A stretch of DNA of 64,000 nt from assembly GCA_012295275.1 (NCBI GenBank), contig CM022668.1:3743080-3807079 (forward strand). Reading direction: 5' to 3'. Every line of letters starts with the position of its first letter. Within the stretch, counting starts at the first letter, position 1. Position numbers and translations under genes: made by a program. Origin of the DNA: Chrysomallon squamiferum (lineage: Eukaryota > Mollusca > Gastropoda > Neomphalida > Peltospiridae). Positions 18,643 to 30,978 of this stretch are shown piece after piece. The notes beneath the pieces are model-generated. The model saw nothing but the letters and a program-made list of their open reading frames with translations, did no database searches and was not told the origin of the DNA.

Positions 18643-18750
18643 GCTGTTATTATTATTATTATACTATCATTGTTTATTTATTATTTTATTTTATTTTTCT
18701 TAATAATTGGTTTGTTATATTTTTTTTTTTTTTCAGATAATGACTCTCAA
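18643..18750 (+). pseudogene. Partial duplicate of nAChR intron 1 end and exon 2
   Basis: Positions 18643-18721 match 12751-12829, the 3' part of nAChR intron 1, with only a few differences over about 79 bp. After a T run, 18734-18750 matches 17 bases of exon 2 (12871-12887). The stretch between, including the original acceptor and first codons of exon 2, is missing. It has the same orientation and lies 5.9 kb downstream. No further receptor exon follows, so it is a dead fragment. Confidence 0.8.
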
Positions 18751-18924
18751 ATAGATATAAATTTCTCTTAATCTTTTTATGTAATTTTCTGCTGATGTTT
18801 ACTACTTTTGTTCACTATTTCCAGTTCGTCACATTTTAACTTCTCTCTTTAAAGGTAGAATAAAATAATTTTTATTACAAAACAGAAAAGTCCGTTATTT
18901 GTAGATAACTTTTACCTTTTTTAT

Positions 18925-19319
18925 ATATACATACCTACATACATACAAACATATATACATACATACATACATACATACAAACATACATACTACATACCTA
19001 CATACATACAAAGATACATACATACATATACACATATATACATATATATACATATACATAAATACATACATACCTACATACATACAAACATACATACATA
19101 CATACATACATACATACATACATACATACATACATACATACCCACATACAAACATACATACATACATACTTGTATACCTCATGCATTCATACATCGCACA
19201 TACATACATACATCGTACATACATACATACATACATATATATATACACGCGTACACACATATAAATAAATACACATATGCATACATACACGCACATACAA
19301 CTTATACACATGCACACAT

Positions 19320-19345
<26 letters not shown>
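18925..19345. repeat. CATA/CACA microsatellite cluster
   Basis: A long cluster of CATA tetranucleotides with CA interruptions and a (CA)n end. Minus-strand ORFs rich in Cys, Met, Tyr and Val are translations of it. Confidence 0.95.
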
Positions 19346-19357
<12 letters not shown>

Positions 19358-19623
19358 AAACATTCACAGTTATGCATACAGTTATTTGTATCATTATGTA
19401 ATAATAAATAAATAAATAAATAAATAAATAAATATAATAACAACCTGTTTTTCTTCGAAAAAGAACTTATCTGGATCAAATACTTTTGTTGTTGTTAAGT
19501 GAGTCTGACGTAAACTGTTTATGACGTAATACAGTGGCTACATGCTGCAGATTATTCGGTTTTCAAATTCCGAAACAGATGAAAACTAGAGGTGAAAAAA
19601 CTGAAAAAAAAAAAAAATTAACA

Positions 19624-19655
19624 TGCTAATCAGAGCAAGCTGTTGTGAAGCACGT
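19624..19655 (+). repeat. Dispersed 32-bp repeat, copy 1
   Basis: Starts TGCTAATCAGAGCAAGC and ends GTGAAGCACGT. It matches 47427-47457 with one substitution and one indel. The flanks do not match clearly. It may be a fragment of an interspersed element. Confidence 0.6.
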
Positions 19656-20282
19656 TAAATAGAGGTAATATTATTTGTAAGTCATAGTTGTAAAATCTAA
19701 GTTGTTTAATTACTAATACTTCAATATACATTTGATTAACTATTATTATTAATTACTATAACACTGCTGAGTTAAATGTTTCAGTCAAATGTTGTTAGAT
19801 TGCTCTTGCGATAGTCAGTTATACATCAGCTGTCAGTACCTGCTTAGATATAACACTGGCTAACTGTTCTTAGCATCATTTATTTATTTACTTACAATTA
19901 ATTAATTAGTTTGGAGGTTGGTGTAGGAAGCATATCTTATTTTTTTTAAATTATTTTTGTTTTCACTTTTAAATTTACGGATGTTTTCCTCTCCGTTGAA
20001 CTTGAAACGCATTTGTAAAATTATATAACAACTCTGCTGGTAACAATTTTAAATATGAAAGTATATAAAAAGTAAAAAGTAAATATAAAGTATCATCATC
20101 ACCTTAGAAAAAACATAACCATTGTTTAGCTAAACAGTTTTTAAAATTTTCTATCGATCTCAAGAGAGACTCAATTGCAGACAAATACGTATGAGATGAG
20201 TTCGCCTCGACGATGTCTATAAACACTTCACAGTTTGTTATTCTCATTCTAGTCTACAGAGGAGGTGTTTTCTTAAAATCCA

Positions 20283-20700
20283 CGAGGCAGAGGTAAGTAT
20301 AACACACAGTCACATACACGAACACACACACATATACAGTCACATACACGAACACACACACATACACAGTCACATACACGAACACACACACACAAACACA
20401 GTCACATACACGAACACACACAGTCACATACACGAACATACACATACACAGTCACATACACGAATACACACATACACAGTCACATACACGAACACACACA
20501 CACACAGTCACATACACGAACACACACATAGTCACATACACGAACACACACACACATACAGTCACATACACGAACATACACATACAGTCACATACACGAA
20601 CACACACATACACAGTCACATATACGAACACACACACATACAGTCACATATACGAACACACACACATACACAGTCACATACACGCGCACACACACACATA
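20283..20700. repeat. Minisatellite of CACA repeats with CAGTCACATACACGAA
   Basis: About 14 units in which CAGTCACATACACGAAC alternates with variable (AC)n and ATAC runs, unit length about 25-35 bp. Minus-strand ORFs rich in Val, Cys and Tyr are artefacts. Confidence 0.93.
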
Positions 20701-21584
20701 TATATGAGAATAATTTTAACGAGAAATTATTATATATTTGTTTCCAAAAACATATCTGCAATTTAGAAAAAAAGAAAATTTTATTTTTTTTTTTTTTTTT
20801 TCGTTTAACGATAATACTGAAACACAGAAATTAGCTTTTGCCATCGGCAGTTATTTATCAGTTTTTACATAGTTTTTATAAGCCATCCTTCAGGTTATTT
20901 TCCTTTTGGTGGGTGCAGATACATTTGTAAGAAAATCAGAGAATTGTTAAAGCATGGCTGTAATGTCGCAGGCACAATTTATAATATTTGATCATTTATA
21001 TTCAGATAATCGTAGCCTAAATTAATGCCTGTTAAAAAGAGACGACAGATATCGGCACTGGAGGAATATTTTTTTTTTTTTTTTTTTTTTTATTTATCAT
21101 AATATTTCTGCATCTGGAAGGAAAAATATATTTTATATATATGTATCTAAAAACCAAGAGCGCCAATGTTATAACTACCTAAAACAACTTATTTTATGTT
21201 AGACATGTGTTTTATCAAAGACTTTAAGAAAGAAAGAAGTAAGAAATTATTTATTTAATGACATAACACATTTTTATATTAAACTGCCTGTTGGTGCCTA
21301 CATTAAATTAAAGTTTTATATTTGTCACTTTATATTTTATATTTTCGTCTGAAACAGCTTTTGTTTTTCTTGTCTTCTTTTGATGCCATTATGAGAGAGC
21401 TTATATTGTTATAGATACACATGACTAAATGATTTTAAATTTTTATTTATGTAGCAGGTTAACTAATTTATAATTAATTTATTAGATGTTTATAAATATC
21501 TGTAATAAATATACACACAGACACACAGACACACACACACACACACACACACACACATTTGGTTGTTTGTTTTCTTTTTACTAG

Positions 21585-21851
21585 GACAACGGACAAACTG
21601 CTGAGTCTGATGCTCACGCGCGACTTTGTGTTCGCTCAGTACAAAACGTTCAGCGCCTCGGAGTGTACACGATAACAGAGCTGTCCTTGACATTTTCACG
21701 TCACCGGAAATAGCAGCAGATACAAGGAAAGTCACTGTCCGCTTTCTGGAGCTGGGCGAGGTTACCAACGACGGCAGCTTCCCTTCAAAAAAGACACGCG
21801 ATCTGATGAGTTTGACCCAGCAAGACGAACGGAATGGATGACAGCTACACA
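21585..21851 (+). pseudogene. Frameshifted coding relic, part 1 (family not recognised)
   Basis: A segment of distinctly higher GC than its surroundings follows a T-rich tract and an acceptor-like TTTTTACTAG. One frame reads KLLSLMLTRDFVFAQYKTF with strong G/C third positions until a stop near 21674. A second frame then carries the sense from AVLDIFTSPEIAADTRKV to VRFLELGEVTNDGSFPS. This frame change and the lack of a donor suggest decay. On the minus strand, 21878-22120 is also open (NFHVNIANDNSILFTINGPL), and could be a second, inverted relic. I do not recognise the family. Confidence 0.4.
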
Positions 21852-22405
21852 GTCACGTCTGGTTCGCTCACCAGTCCTCACATAGTTTTCATGTTTTTAT
21901 CTTCAGCAGCGAAGGAGAGTGGACCATTGATGGTGAAAAGAATGCTGTTGTCATTGGCGATGTTGACGTGAAAATTAGTCTCTGTTGATATCAGGAACTG
22001 ACGGAGTCGCGTACGAGATGGGTGTGGAACAATATTGAAACTGTCAAAAAAAGTTGGTTCTGTTATGTGGAAACAAAAGAGCGTTTTATTGGTAAATAAA
22101 GATCGTGACGTCATCAACATTATACATGCAGACCAATCATTGTGTATCCTATATTAATGTCCTTTGTGTCAACCATGACGATTTTGTATCTCAAACCAAA
22201 ATTTATTAAACAAACAAAGACCACAAAAACAATTTAAAAAAAAGATAATAAATATGCATTGGTTATATACTCAGAGACGACCAGCAGTCAAATATATCTA
22301 AAATATAAAGAATTGAAATTTAAAAAAATTAATAATAATAAAAACAATAAAATAAAAAAATACAATTTTGTTTGGTTGTTTATGTGTTTCTTTGTGTTTG
22401 CTCAG

Positions 22406-23045
22406 GTGGTCAACACAGGACAGTACAATAACCTAGACGACCAAAGGCTTAGGTACGAAAATGACTACTTTCTGTTTCGGTTTCCACGATCCACTTCTAG
22501 TGTTTCAACATCCTATGAAATGTTTGTAGTTCCTGCACCTAGAGATATCATTTTCAATACTGCTGACAGTCACCTCAGTATTGCAGGTTTGACAGAAACA
22601 ATTACAACTGCATCTACACCGAACAGCGCCAGACCAATTATCATTAAAATTGTCTCAGATAAGAATAGTCGACGCTGCTAATGCCACTTCAGTTTCCTCT
22701 AACTTCGCTAAAGCAAGATTCCGATTCGATGACGTCAAAGACATAACTGTTTCCAAGTCACAAATTCCAGCCACTGTGTTCAAAGGTTCTGCCAAAATAA
22801 TGGGAGGAATATTTGAAATGTCTCTCCTTATCTGCAAAGCTGATGGCACAGATTTCACTAACCTGATTGTCAGTGTGGGTGACGTGAGGGTGCAACTGCA
22901 CGGTTGCATGTTTCTCGAGCTTGCCGTACAAAGTCTGAATTTTAACCTGACACAGCTGAAGTGAAGTGAATGCTGACGACGTGTTCTACCACCTCGGCAA
23001 CAATTACATCCTCGTCCTTGCCAACCACGTTCACAGCGTTTTCTG
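22406..23045 (+). pseudogene. Frameshifted coding relic, part 2 (family not recognised)
   Basis: It starts after a pyrimidine-rich tract ending TTTGCTCAG. The first frame reads VVNTGQYNNLDDQRLRYEND to NSARPIIIKI. Near 22650 the sense moves to another frame (VDAANATSVSSN, FRFDDVKDITVSKSQIPATV, LIVSVGDVRVQLHG, LNFNLTQLK). At about 22962 a short repeated GTGAA moves it again to NADDVFYHLGNNYILVLANH ending at TGA 23043-23045. Two frame changes in a protein-like reading suggest a recent pseudogene of some 200 residues. No catalytic motif, signal peptide or membrane segment is evident. Confidence 0.45.
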
Positions 23046-23274
23046 ATTTATTTTAGTGGTTTAAATGTAGAAGATACCATTCGTTATAAACTGAGAGTGT
23101 ATTATAACACACATTCAAAATTTTCCTGTTTGAGCTAGCAACAGTGTCATCTGATGACTGTTTTGATAATATCTCAACGACAGCAAAAGAAACATATTTA
23201 TATTTATCTCCATGCAGCTGATATTCTTTTAATATCATCGTTGTTCAGTTTGAGTAAAATTTTTAAAAGTAATG

Positions 23275-23312
<38 letters not shown>

Positions 23313-23339
23313 TTTTTTTCTTTTTTTTTTTCTTTCCAG

Positions 23340-23453
23340 ATTTCAGTCAGTGCTGAGATATATGACATTGAGACCGACTATTCAAAACTTGAGTGTAATA
23401 ATCCGTTTTCCCAGTTTCAACGGGGAAAGTTTGACTGTAAGGATTTCAGTTAG
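23340..23453 (+). pseudogene. Possible terminal exon of the same relic
   Basis: It follows an (AAT)n tract and a strong acceptor TTTTTTTCTTTCCAG. It reads ISVSAEIYDIETDYSKLECN then CNNPFSQFQRGKFDCKDFS and TAG. The two Cys are 17 residues apart. It may be the last exon of the gene of which 21585-23045 is a remnant; the link is by proximity only. Confidence 0.35.
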
Positions 23454-24789
23454 ATTTACCTTGTATGTGGTTATTTTAATTACCTCTATATTCATGTATT
23501 AATTGTTTAATTTATTTTATTTTATTAAATAGTTTAGTTATTTAACGAAATACTCATGACAAAATGACTTTAAATAAGTAATCTGTATTAATAAATGAGA
23601 GTGGAATTGCATAATGTAATGAATATTATATAAAACATTTAAAAAAAAGAATTTAAAAAACCCAGCAAAAATAATTTTTGTTTTTCCTAAGGTGAAAACG
23701 TATTTTGTTATTTAAATCCTGAATAATAACAGCCTTACATGACACACAACATTCCAGAAATGAGTAAAAGAAAGGGCAGCAGTCCCTTAGTTTAAATTAC
23801 AGCACTTGAATTTCAAAATATTTTAAGAGGAATTGAAAACCACTGACAAATAATATAATTATTTGATAATCAGAAAGTTGTTTTAAAGCTAGACAAATTT
23901 ACTGAAACATTTATTAGTCTAGGTCCAGTGCTAACAACTGTCCTTTGCATTAACATCAAATGCTGCGTCATTACAGATTTTAGACTTGGAGACTTTTACG
24001 TATGCATATTTGTGTATGTTCTTTAATACTTTATACACTTTTCTTCTTTCTTTTTTTCTTTTTTTTGTGTAGCTATGTTGAATAGTTTGATATAATTATC
24101 AATATTTTTAAGGATGTTCTTCCTTCTGATGGTCATAGTTTATTGAATTTTTGTATCAGCTCTACTTTTAGGAGACTAAATTATTATGTGTTTTTGTCTT
24201 AACATTTTAACTGTTTCAGTTCTGATCTAAGTTAATCCAAAATAAACATAAACAAGCTAGTATATAAAACTGAGTTGAGTAATAAATTTATATACCTAGT
24301 TAATGTACAGACATTGTAATAAACAGAAATTACCAAAAATACAAAAATAAAATAAAAATGAATATCAACATCAGAATATCTCCAAGATGAGATGTCATTT
24401 AACAGATATTTTTTTAAACTCCCAAGTTAGATTTTTTTGTTTGGCTCATCAACAGTACTTTAAAAATATCTCAGTGGTTTTTTTTTTTTTTTTTTTTTTT
24501 GTTGTTTGTATTTATGTTCAACAGTGTTACACAAATATGAAACACATGGGAATTCGAGAAGGATTCAATGTATTGTTTGTTAAATATTTTTGTCATACAT
24601 CTAAAAAAAAAAAAAAAGACCCATTGAGTGTTATGGTTCTACTGGTATTATTATCCTATGCATATATCATACTAAATTACATAGATACATAACTGCCATG
24701 TTTGTCAGTCAGGGGATAAAATATGGTTATTTACATATATACATGGCAACAAGCAGTGAAAATCTGTTACTTAAGTATAAACAAAATTA

Positions 24790-24829
<40 letters not shown>

Positions 24830-27800
24830 GTTATTCATTTCCTCTTCTTGAACAAGTTGTATAATTAATTCAGTTATAACATTCAAACTGGTAAAACATG
24901 CAGTGTTAATAGTCTGAGGTGACTGTTGTTGTGATAAAACAGCTCAGCAGACTAATGTCACCAATTTTGGTGAATAAATATAAATTCCTGCACATCAATA
25001 AAATCAGTTTTAAAACCTGTGATTTCATGCTTCATATTTTGTATTTCAAAAGCATGTGGACAGTACTGTGTACATGTATGTCATTGTTCTCTCAGTAGCC
25101 TTTGTTTCAACCTTTCTTGTTTACAAAACTCTAAGGTTTGCTGACCAGTTCCAAATGTCTGAGTTTTGACTGACAGCTGAAGGCAGTGATGTAGACAGAA
25201 TGAGTCCCTAGTTACAAACAAACAACAAACAATATGTAGACAGAATGAGTCCCTAGTTACAAACAAACAACAAACAATCAGTGAATGTGAACATGAGCAT
25301 GTTTCAGTTATTTTTATGTACAAAGCCACCAACTTCATGTTGTGTAGTTATACAACTCTTATCAACAAATGTGACCCTACGTATCAAAATCATCTCACTT
25401 TTAACTTACTTGAAAACAACACTTTTTAAAATTAATAAATCTGTTCACTAACAAATCCATAGAGAAAATTAAAAATACTGTTATGAGAAACTGGTATCTG
25501 TAAATTGTATTTGTAACGTTATTAACTACACTGGTGTTTATATTGTTTTTTCACTGACTTATACAGTAAGAACATTTTCAAAATAAAATCCCCAGTATCC
25601 TGACTTGATAACCACAACCAACTCAAAATAAAAACATGATAAAAATGAAGAAAACCCCCCAGAAACAAAAAAAACAACATCTGTGTTTGTTTTATCTGCT
25701 GATTAAAAAAAATAATATACCAAAAAACAATGTTGTGACAAGCAGTCAGATTTCAACAGGTAGGGTCACCAACGGTAAAAATATTGTTCTAAACAACAGG
25801 TCTAAATGCTTAATGAAACACTATTTCAGTCATTGATTATACAAAAATAATTTGGAGTGAACTATGTCTACTTCAACGCTATAACTACATGGCTTGTTGT
25901 ATATAAAACATTAACAATAAGATGTATCTAAACACTCTGCAGATTCAAATAAAAAATAATCATTTAACTTAAGTTTTATTAACATTATTTAACATAATAG
26001 CAGATTTTTTTTTTTTTTTACCTTTGTGGTGGACGACAAAATATGAAAGACAGCAAAATTAAGGAATAACTTTATTTTTTAATAACTGTCAACTATTTAT
26101 GTACATACAAGATGATTTTAGCGACTGTAAAAATAATAAAAATAGTATAAAATAAAATATCATCAGACAAAAAAAAAGAAATAAGAAAATTAATAAAGTT
26201 TAAATAGACAGAAAGAAAGCAAGCAGTTATATAAGTATATAAATAATAAGTAAGTAAAAAATTAAAATAAAATTTAAATCAATAAAGTGGTCCACATAAA
26301 ATTATATAAAAGAACATTTTATTTTCATGAGCTTTTGCTGGGAAATAAAACCCAAGAGAGGAATAATAATTTTAATAAATAAAAATATAAATAAAGGCAT
26401 TTACAAGGCCCAAATCTTAACAGAACAAATTAAAAGTTTAAAAACAGTAATCTCAACACACAGCTATTAACATTAAAATTCATGTAACAAGAAGAACATG
26501 GCATTATGTACACAATCCTTTCTGAGAAAAACAAGAGAGATTATTATTGTTGTAGCATTCTCACTAATTACAAGCTGATTTTTGTTACAGATCCACTTGT
26601 AGAAAGTAAAAATATAAAATGGAAGAAGCAAAAATAAAGCAAGAAAACATTTTATAATTATAAACTCATTTAGATGCATGTGTGTGTGTGAGACAGAGAG
26701 AAAGATCCCTGTTCTATATGTTCAGACTGTGTATTATTTATATGTATGTAAGCTGAAATCACACGATTATTTTATTTGCTGGCTGTTAATGTTTCTAATA
26801 AATATTTCATCTCACATCATTTTAAATTATAAAAAACTAAAAAATTATTTTATATACATATGAGAGACTATAAATGAGTGAAGAGTAAATAGTAAACAGA
26901 ATAATTCAGATAGTAAATAGAATAATTCAATAGTGAACTAAATAAATCAAATAGTAAACAGAATAACTAAAATTATAACAGAATATTTCAAATGCAAACA
27001 GTTCTTTGTGATAATTCATGCAGTCCATGTTCTGTGAAAACCAGTGAAACAGGAAAATATTTTTTTATCTGAATGATGCAGAGAAATGAAGTTCCTAAGT
27101 TTAAATATTTTGTGCTTTTCAAATGAGTGGTAGCTACTGTAGCAATCAAATGCTGTGGCAAAGTATGACTAAAACAAGTAAACAGTGCTTGGCAGTAAAA
27201 CTGCTTTCATGTACATGCAGTATAAACTAGATTATTACAGTAAATTACTTTAGTGTGACATTCCATGTAACAGATGAACAATATTGTATTGTCTTGTTAG
27301 TAGTCTCATGTTCTTTTAAATAAAGCTTTTAAACCAAATGTTATTGATTGTAAGAACTGAAGAAGAAAAAAAGAGAAAATGAAAAATAAGAATTAAAACT
27401 GATAATAAAGGTAACAGTAACTATATCATTGTTATAAAAACAGACTGATGTTAATCATGTGAAAACTCAAATAAATCACTGATGAACTATTTCCACAGAC
27501 ATCTCACAACACTCAAACACTGAGAATGAAACACTGTTTCTCATTTTGTCCTAAACAGAAAATCTGCAAGCAAGTGTGTGTGAGAGGGAAAGGTGAAGGT
27601 TTCACTACATTTACACAACATGCATGGCTTGGATTAACTTTCATAACAAACAGCTGACTACTGCAGGACAAAATGAAGCAGAGGGAGCTGATTATACGGC
27701 TTTACCAGCACATTACAACTATAAAAAGAGGATTATTTTTAAAATCTGGAATCATGACACAAGCTGTGAAACTAGAATTATTGCTTATATTATTTGTTTT

Positions 27801-29349
27801 ATTAATTTTTAATGTTTTTAATTTCAAGTCTTTTATTTTTTCCCTTTACTTTGAAGGGACATAATAAATACGTTTGAAAAAATTAAAAAAGATCTGGTTA
27901 ATTATTGAAAAGAGGAAATATTAAATTGATAAATAAAAGTATCAATGTGGGAATATTGAAATATTACACTTTGTTTTGAAACTTGTAAATATAGATCAGT
28001 ACATATGAAACAGTTCTAATAGTGATATGTTATCAGGAACATGTATAAACGGTGTACAAAAACAAATTTTAAACTCTCAAGAAATTTTTTTCTAAATTTC
28101 TTTATAAAAGTAAAAGTGAAGAGAGAAATAGAGATATAAAGAGGGAGTGATCTACGTGACACATCAGGGATGTGTAGTTTTTCTGAACATATTTAAAGTG
28201 ACACATTTGATACTAGAAATAGTCTAAATATGTCTATGAACTTCATGTGTTTGTTTCAAATAACAACTGTAACAGTAAAATAACAATCTTCATATAGTTA
28301 TTTTTTTGGGTGATAAACAGAAATATAAAAATAATAAATGGATAAAATCATTAGAAAGTATCCTCAGTCCATTAGCCATTTTGTTCTTCAGACTATCTGC
28401 AACAGCACAGGTAAAATTAAAAAAATAATACAAAACATACAAAAGTGGAAGGCTTTGGAGTCACTTTTAAAAAGAACACTAGAGAAGAAATCATCATTTA
28501 GCAGATTATAAAACATTATTCAAGTCAATAATAATCATCCTCCAAATAACAGTATGTCCACAGTGAGGCTGGAAGCAGCATCAGTTCAAAGTGCCAGTGA
28601 GTGCCTCACAGAGAGTATTATGGGCTAAGAAGATTTGAAGTAAAACTTGAATCACACATGAATGGACTAGACCAGCAACAACCAGCCTGTCTAGTATCAC
28701 ATACAAACAGTTTATGTAATAGAGTTGATTATAAACATACATTAATATTTATACTGATCAGTCCATTACCACTTGGGTAAAAACCAATCATAACATCCAC
28801 ATTAAAAATTTCAACTTGCTAATTTTTCAGTTCAGGCAAAGAACTCAGCAGTGTCTGTGCAGTAAACAGCTTTGTTAACATTCAAGTTAAAAAGTTGACT
28901 CAAGGGATGATCTGCTAGCTACTGATTTAGAAACACACAAAACTGGAATAAAGGAAGTTAAAAAATGTCCAGTTCTCCACTGAGAAGAGTTCACCTTTGA
29001 CAAAACATTTGCTTATAACAAACATCCTGTTGCTATGGAAAAATATCCATTCTAGTGAACAAGTTGCTAGGGGAAAATATGCACTGATAATGAACAAGTA
29101 TCCTGGTGTTATGAATAACATCCAGTTACAATCAACAAGTATCCTATTGCTAATAACAATCATACAAACAACATTTTAAAAACATCCAGTCATCATTAAA
29201 AATAAAAAGAATAAATTAAACAAAATTCCATTCAATCTCCTTATTGCATATTTGATCCAATCAGCAGGCAGATTACATTCAACAGCAGCCAAAGAAAACG
29301 TCTGATACAATGACTTGGTGAAAGAAAATGGAGATAATGTGACTTCCTG
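23454..29349. other. Non-coding region, includes 3' side of MYO9
   Basis: About 5.9 kb of AT-rich DNA with T and A homopolymers and no supported gene. The right end must hold the 3' UTR of the minus-strand myosin gene; several minus-strand AATAAA strings exist (for example near 27797 and 26085) but the working one cannot be chosen. Confidence 0.6.
25190..25278. repeat. 45-bp tandem duplication
   Basis: Two copies of a unit starting TGTAGACAGAATGAGTCCC and ending in CAAACAAACAACAAACAA. Non-coding. Confidence 0.9.
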
Positions 29350-29633
29350 TCAAACCATTATCTCATCATCTTCCTCATCCTCTTGTCTGATTCCTGGAAT
29401 AGAAACATAACTTGATTCAAGACTCATAGAGTCACTGAATAAGCCAACTGCATCTGGCTGCTGGATAGTTATCACTGGAACACTTAGGTGGTCAAACTCA
29501 TCACGTACAATGTATTTTAGAGACTGTTTTCTAGAACGTTCTCGTTCAACCACTGTGCAGTATTTCTTAGGAGCATGTCTCCATGGCAAAGCTGTTCTTC
29601 GTTTATTCAAGTGTTGAAGTGATGGAGGAATTG
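29350..29633 (-). CDS. MYO9: MYO9 last exon and stop
   Basis: [20 protein letters not shown] to [12 protein letters not shown], residues 1428-1520, then TGA at 29352-29350. Basic start, acidic end. Acceptor TTTTACAG. Confidence 0.94.
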
Positions 29634-29787
29634 CTGTAAAAAAAATTAAAATATTTGTGTTTATTTCAATGAAATAACCCTTTTATATATAATATAAAAG
29701 AGGTCTTCATCAAAGTCATTTATTCAAAAATTTCACTTTGAGGATTTCATTCATTATGTATCCTCAGATTTAATATAAAGCTTAAAA

Positions 29788-29834
<47 letters not shown>

Positions 29835-30462
29835 ACATCACCATTAACTAAAACATAATATTTACATTTTATATTAAATATGAAAAATTTAAACATTATT
29901 ATATTAATATTTCAAATACAAATTATATATTTGTGTAGTTAAGACCAAATTTAAAAATTACATTATTAATATTTAATATTTTCAAACCAAGACAACTTTA
30001 ATCATAAGATCAATCATTATTAAAAATAAGCAGTTTATAAATTGTTCATTACATATGAGTAAACATGCAGATAAAGCCATGTGATAAGTAAGACTAAGTA
30101 ACAAATATGTGGTAAATGCAACTAATAAACTTAATAAACCAGTTAATAATGGCCACTGAAGCTGTATTGGTTAGAAATTTGTTATATAAACAGAAATACA
30201 AGACCATGCATTATAGACTGAGACCAAAACTTAATTTCTAGCTTTATTAGTTTGTTGATTAGTGTCACTGCTCTAAGACTGCAAAGTAAGTAAAATACTT
30301 ATAATAAATATGCACTGTTGTACACGCTCATCCATAATTTAGTAATACTTAACTAATTAGTATTCACTGTCAATAGTTTACATTTAAAATTAGAATTAGT
30401 ATCACTCTTATTACTACCATTTATTATTATTAATATTATTATTGTTATTGTTATTGTTAGTG

Positions 30463-30518
<56 letters not shown>

Positions 30519-30916
30519 TTTATGACTGGAGGGGCCAATTCAAATACATCATATTCCAGTTCATAATAAATCTAAAAAAAAGTATTTTCTCATTTTAATA
30601 TGTCATGTAAGAAACAATTTTCTAATAGTTATAATGTAAATATATGGAGTCTAAATCGTCACATCTTTACATTTTTCACTGCTTCATCACTTGTGAACTG
30701 GTCCCATTTCAAATTTTCTAATTTCAGTATGTATTAATAACACAGACAACAATTATACAAAAATCATCTTTGTTAATCTGAACTTTAATAACAAAGATAA
30801 CAATTCTACATGCATAAAAGTTGGATGGTTAAAACAAATGTTTTCCCCCATTATGCAAGTGTATATAAATTATTGGTAATTTTATTCCTATTATTAATAT
30901 TATTCAGAAATCAATA

Positions 30917-30978
<62 letters not shown>

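Larger units (their letters stand above)
16356..21584. other. Non-coding region after the nAChR gene
   Basis: Past the 3' UTR I see no intact gene. Contents are an (ATAA)n tract at about 16636-16700, a CA tract at about 17050, a SINE relic at 18105-18290, a partial copy of nAChR intron 1/exon 2 at 18643-18750, CATA arrays at about 18925-19345, a dispersed 32-bp repeat at 19624 and a CACA minisatellite at 20283-20700. The plus-strand ORF at 18439-18771 has only a faint likeness to a receptor first exon (EQ...KLFK) and is not called. Confidence 0.7.
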
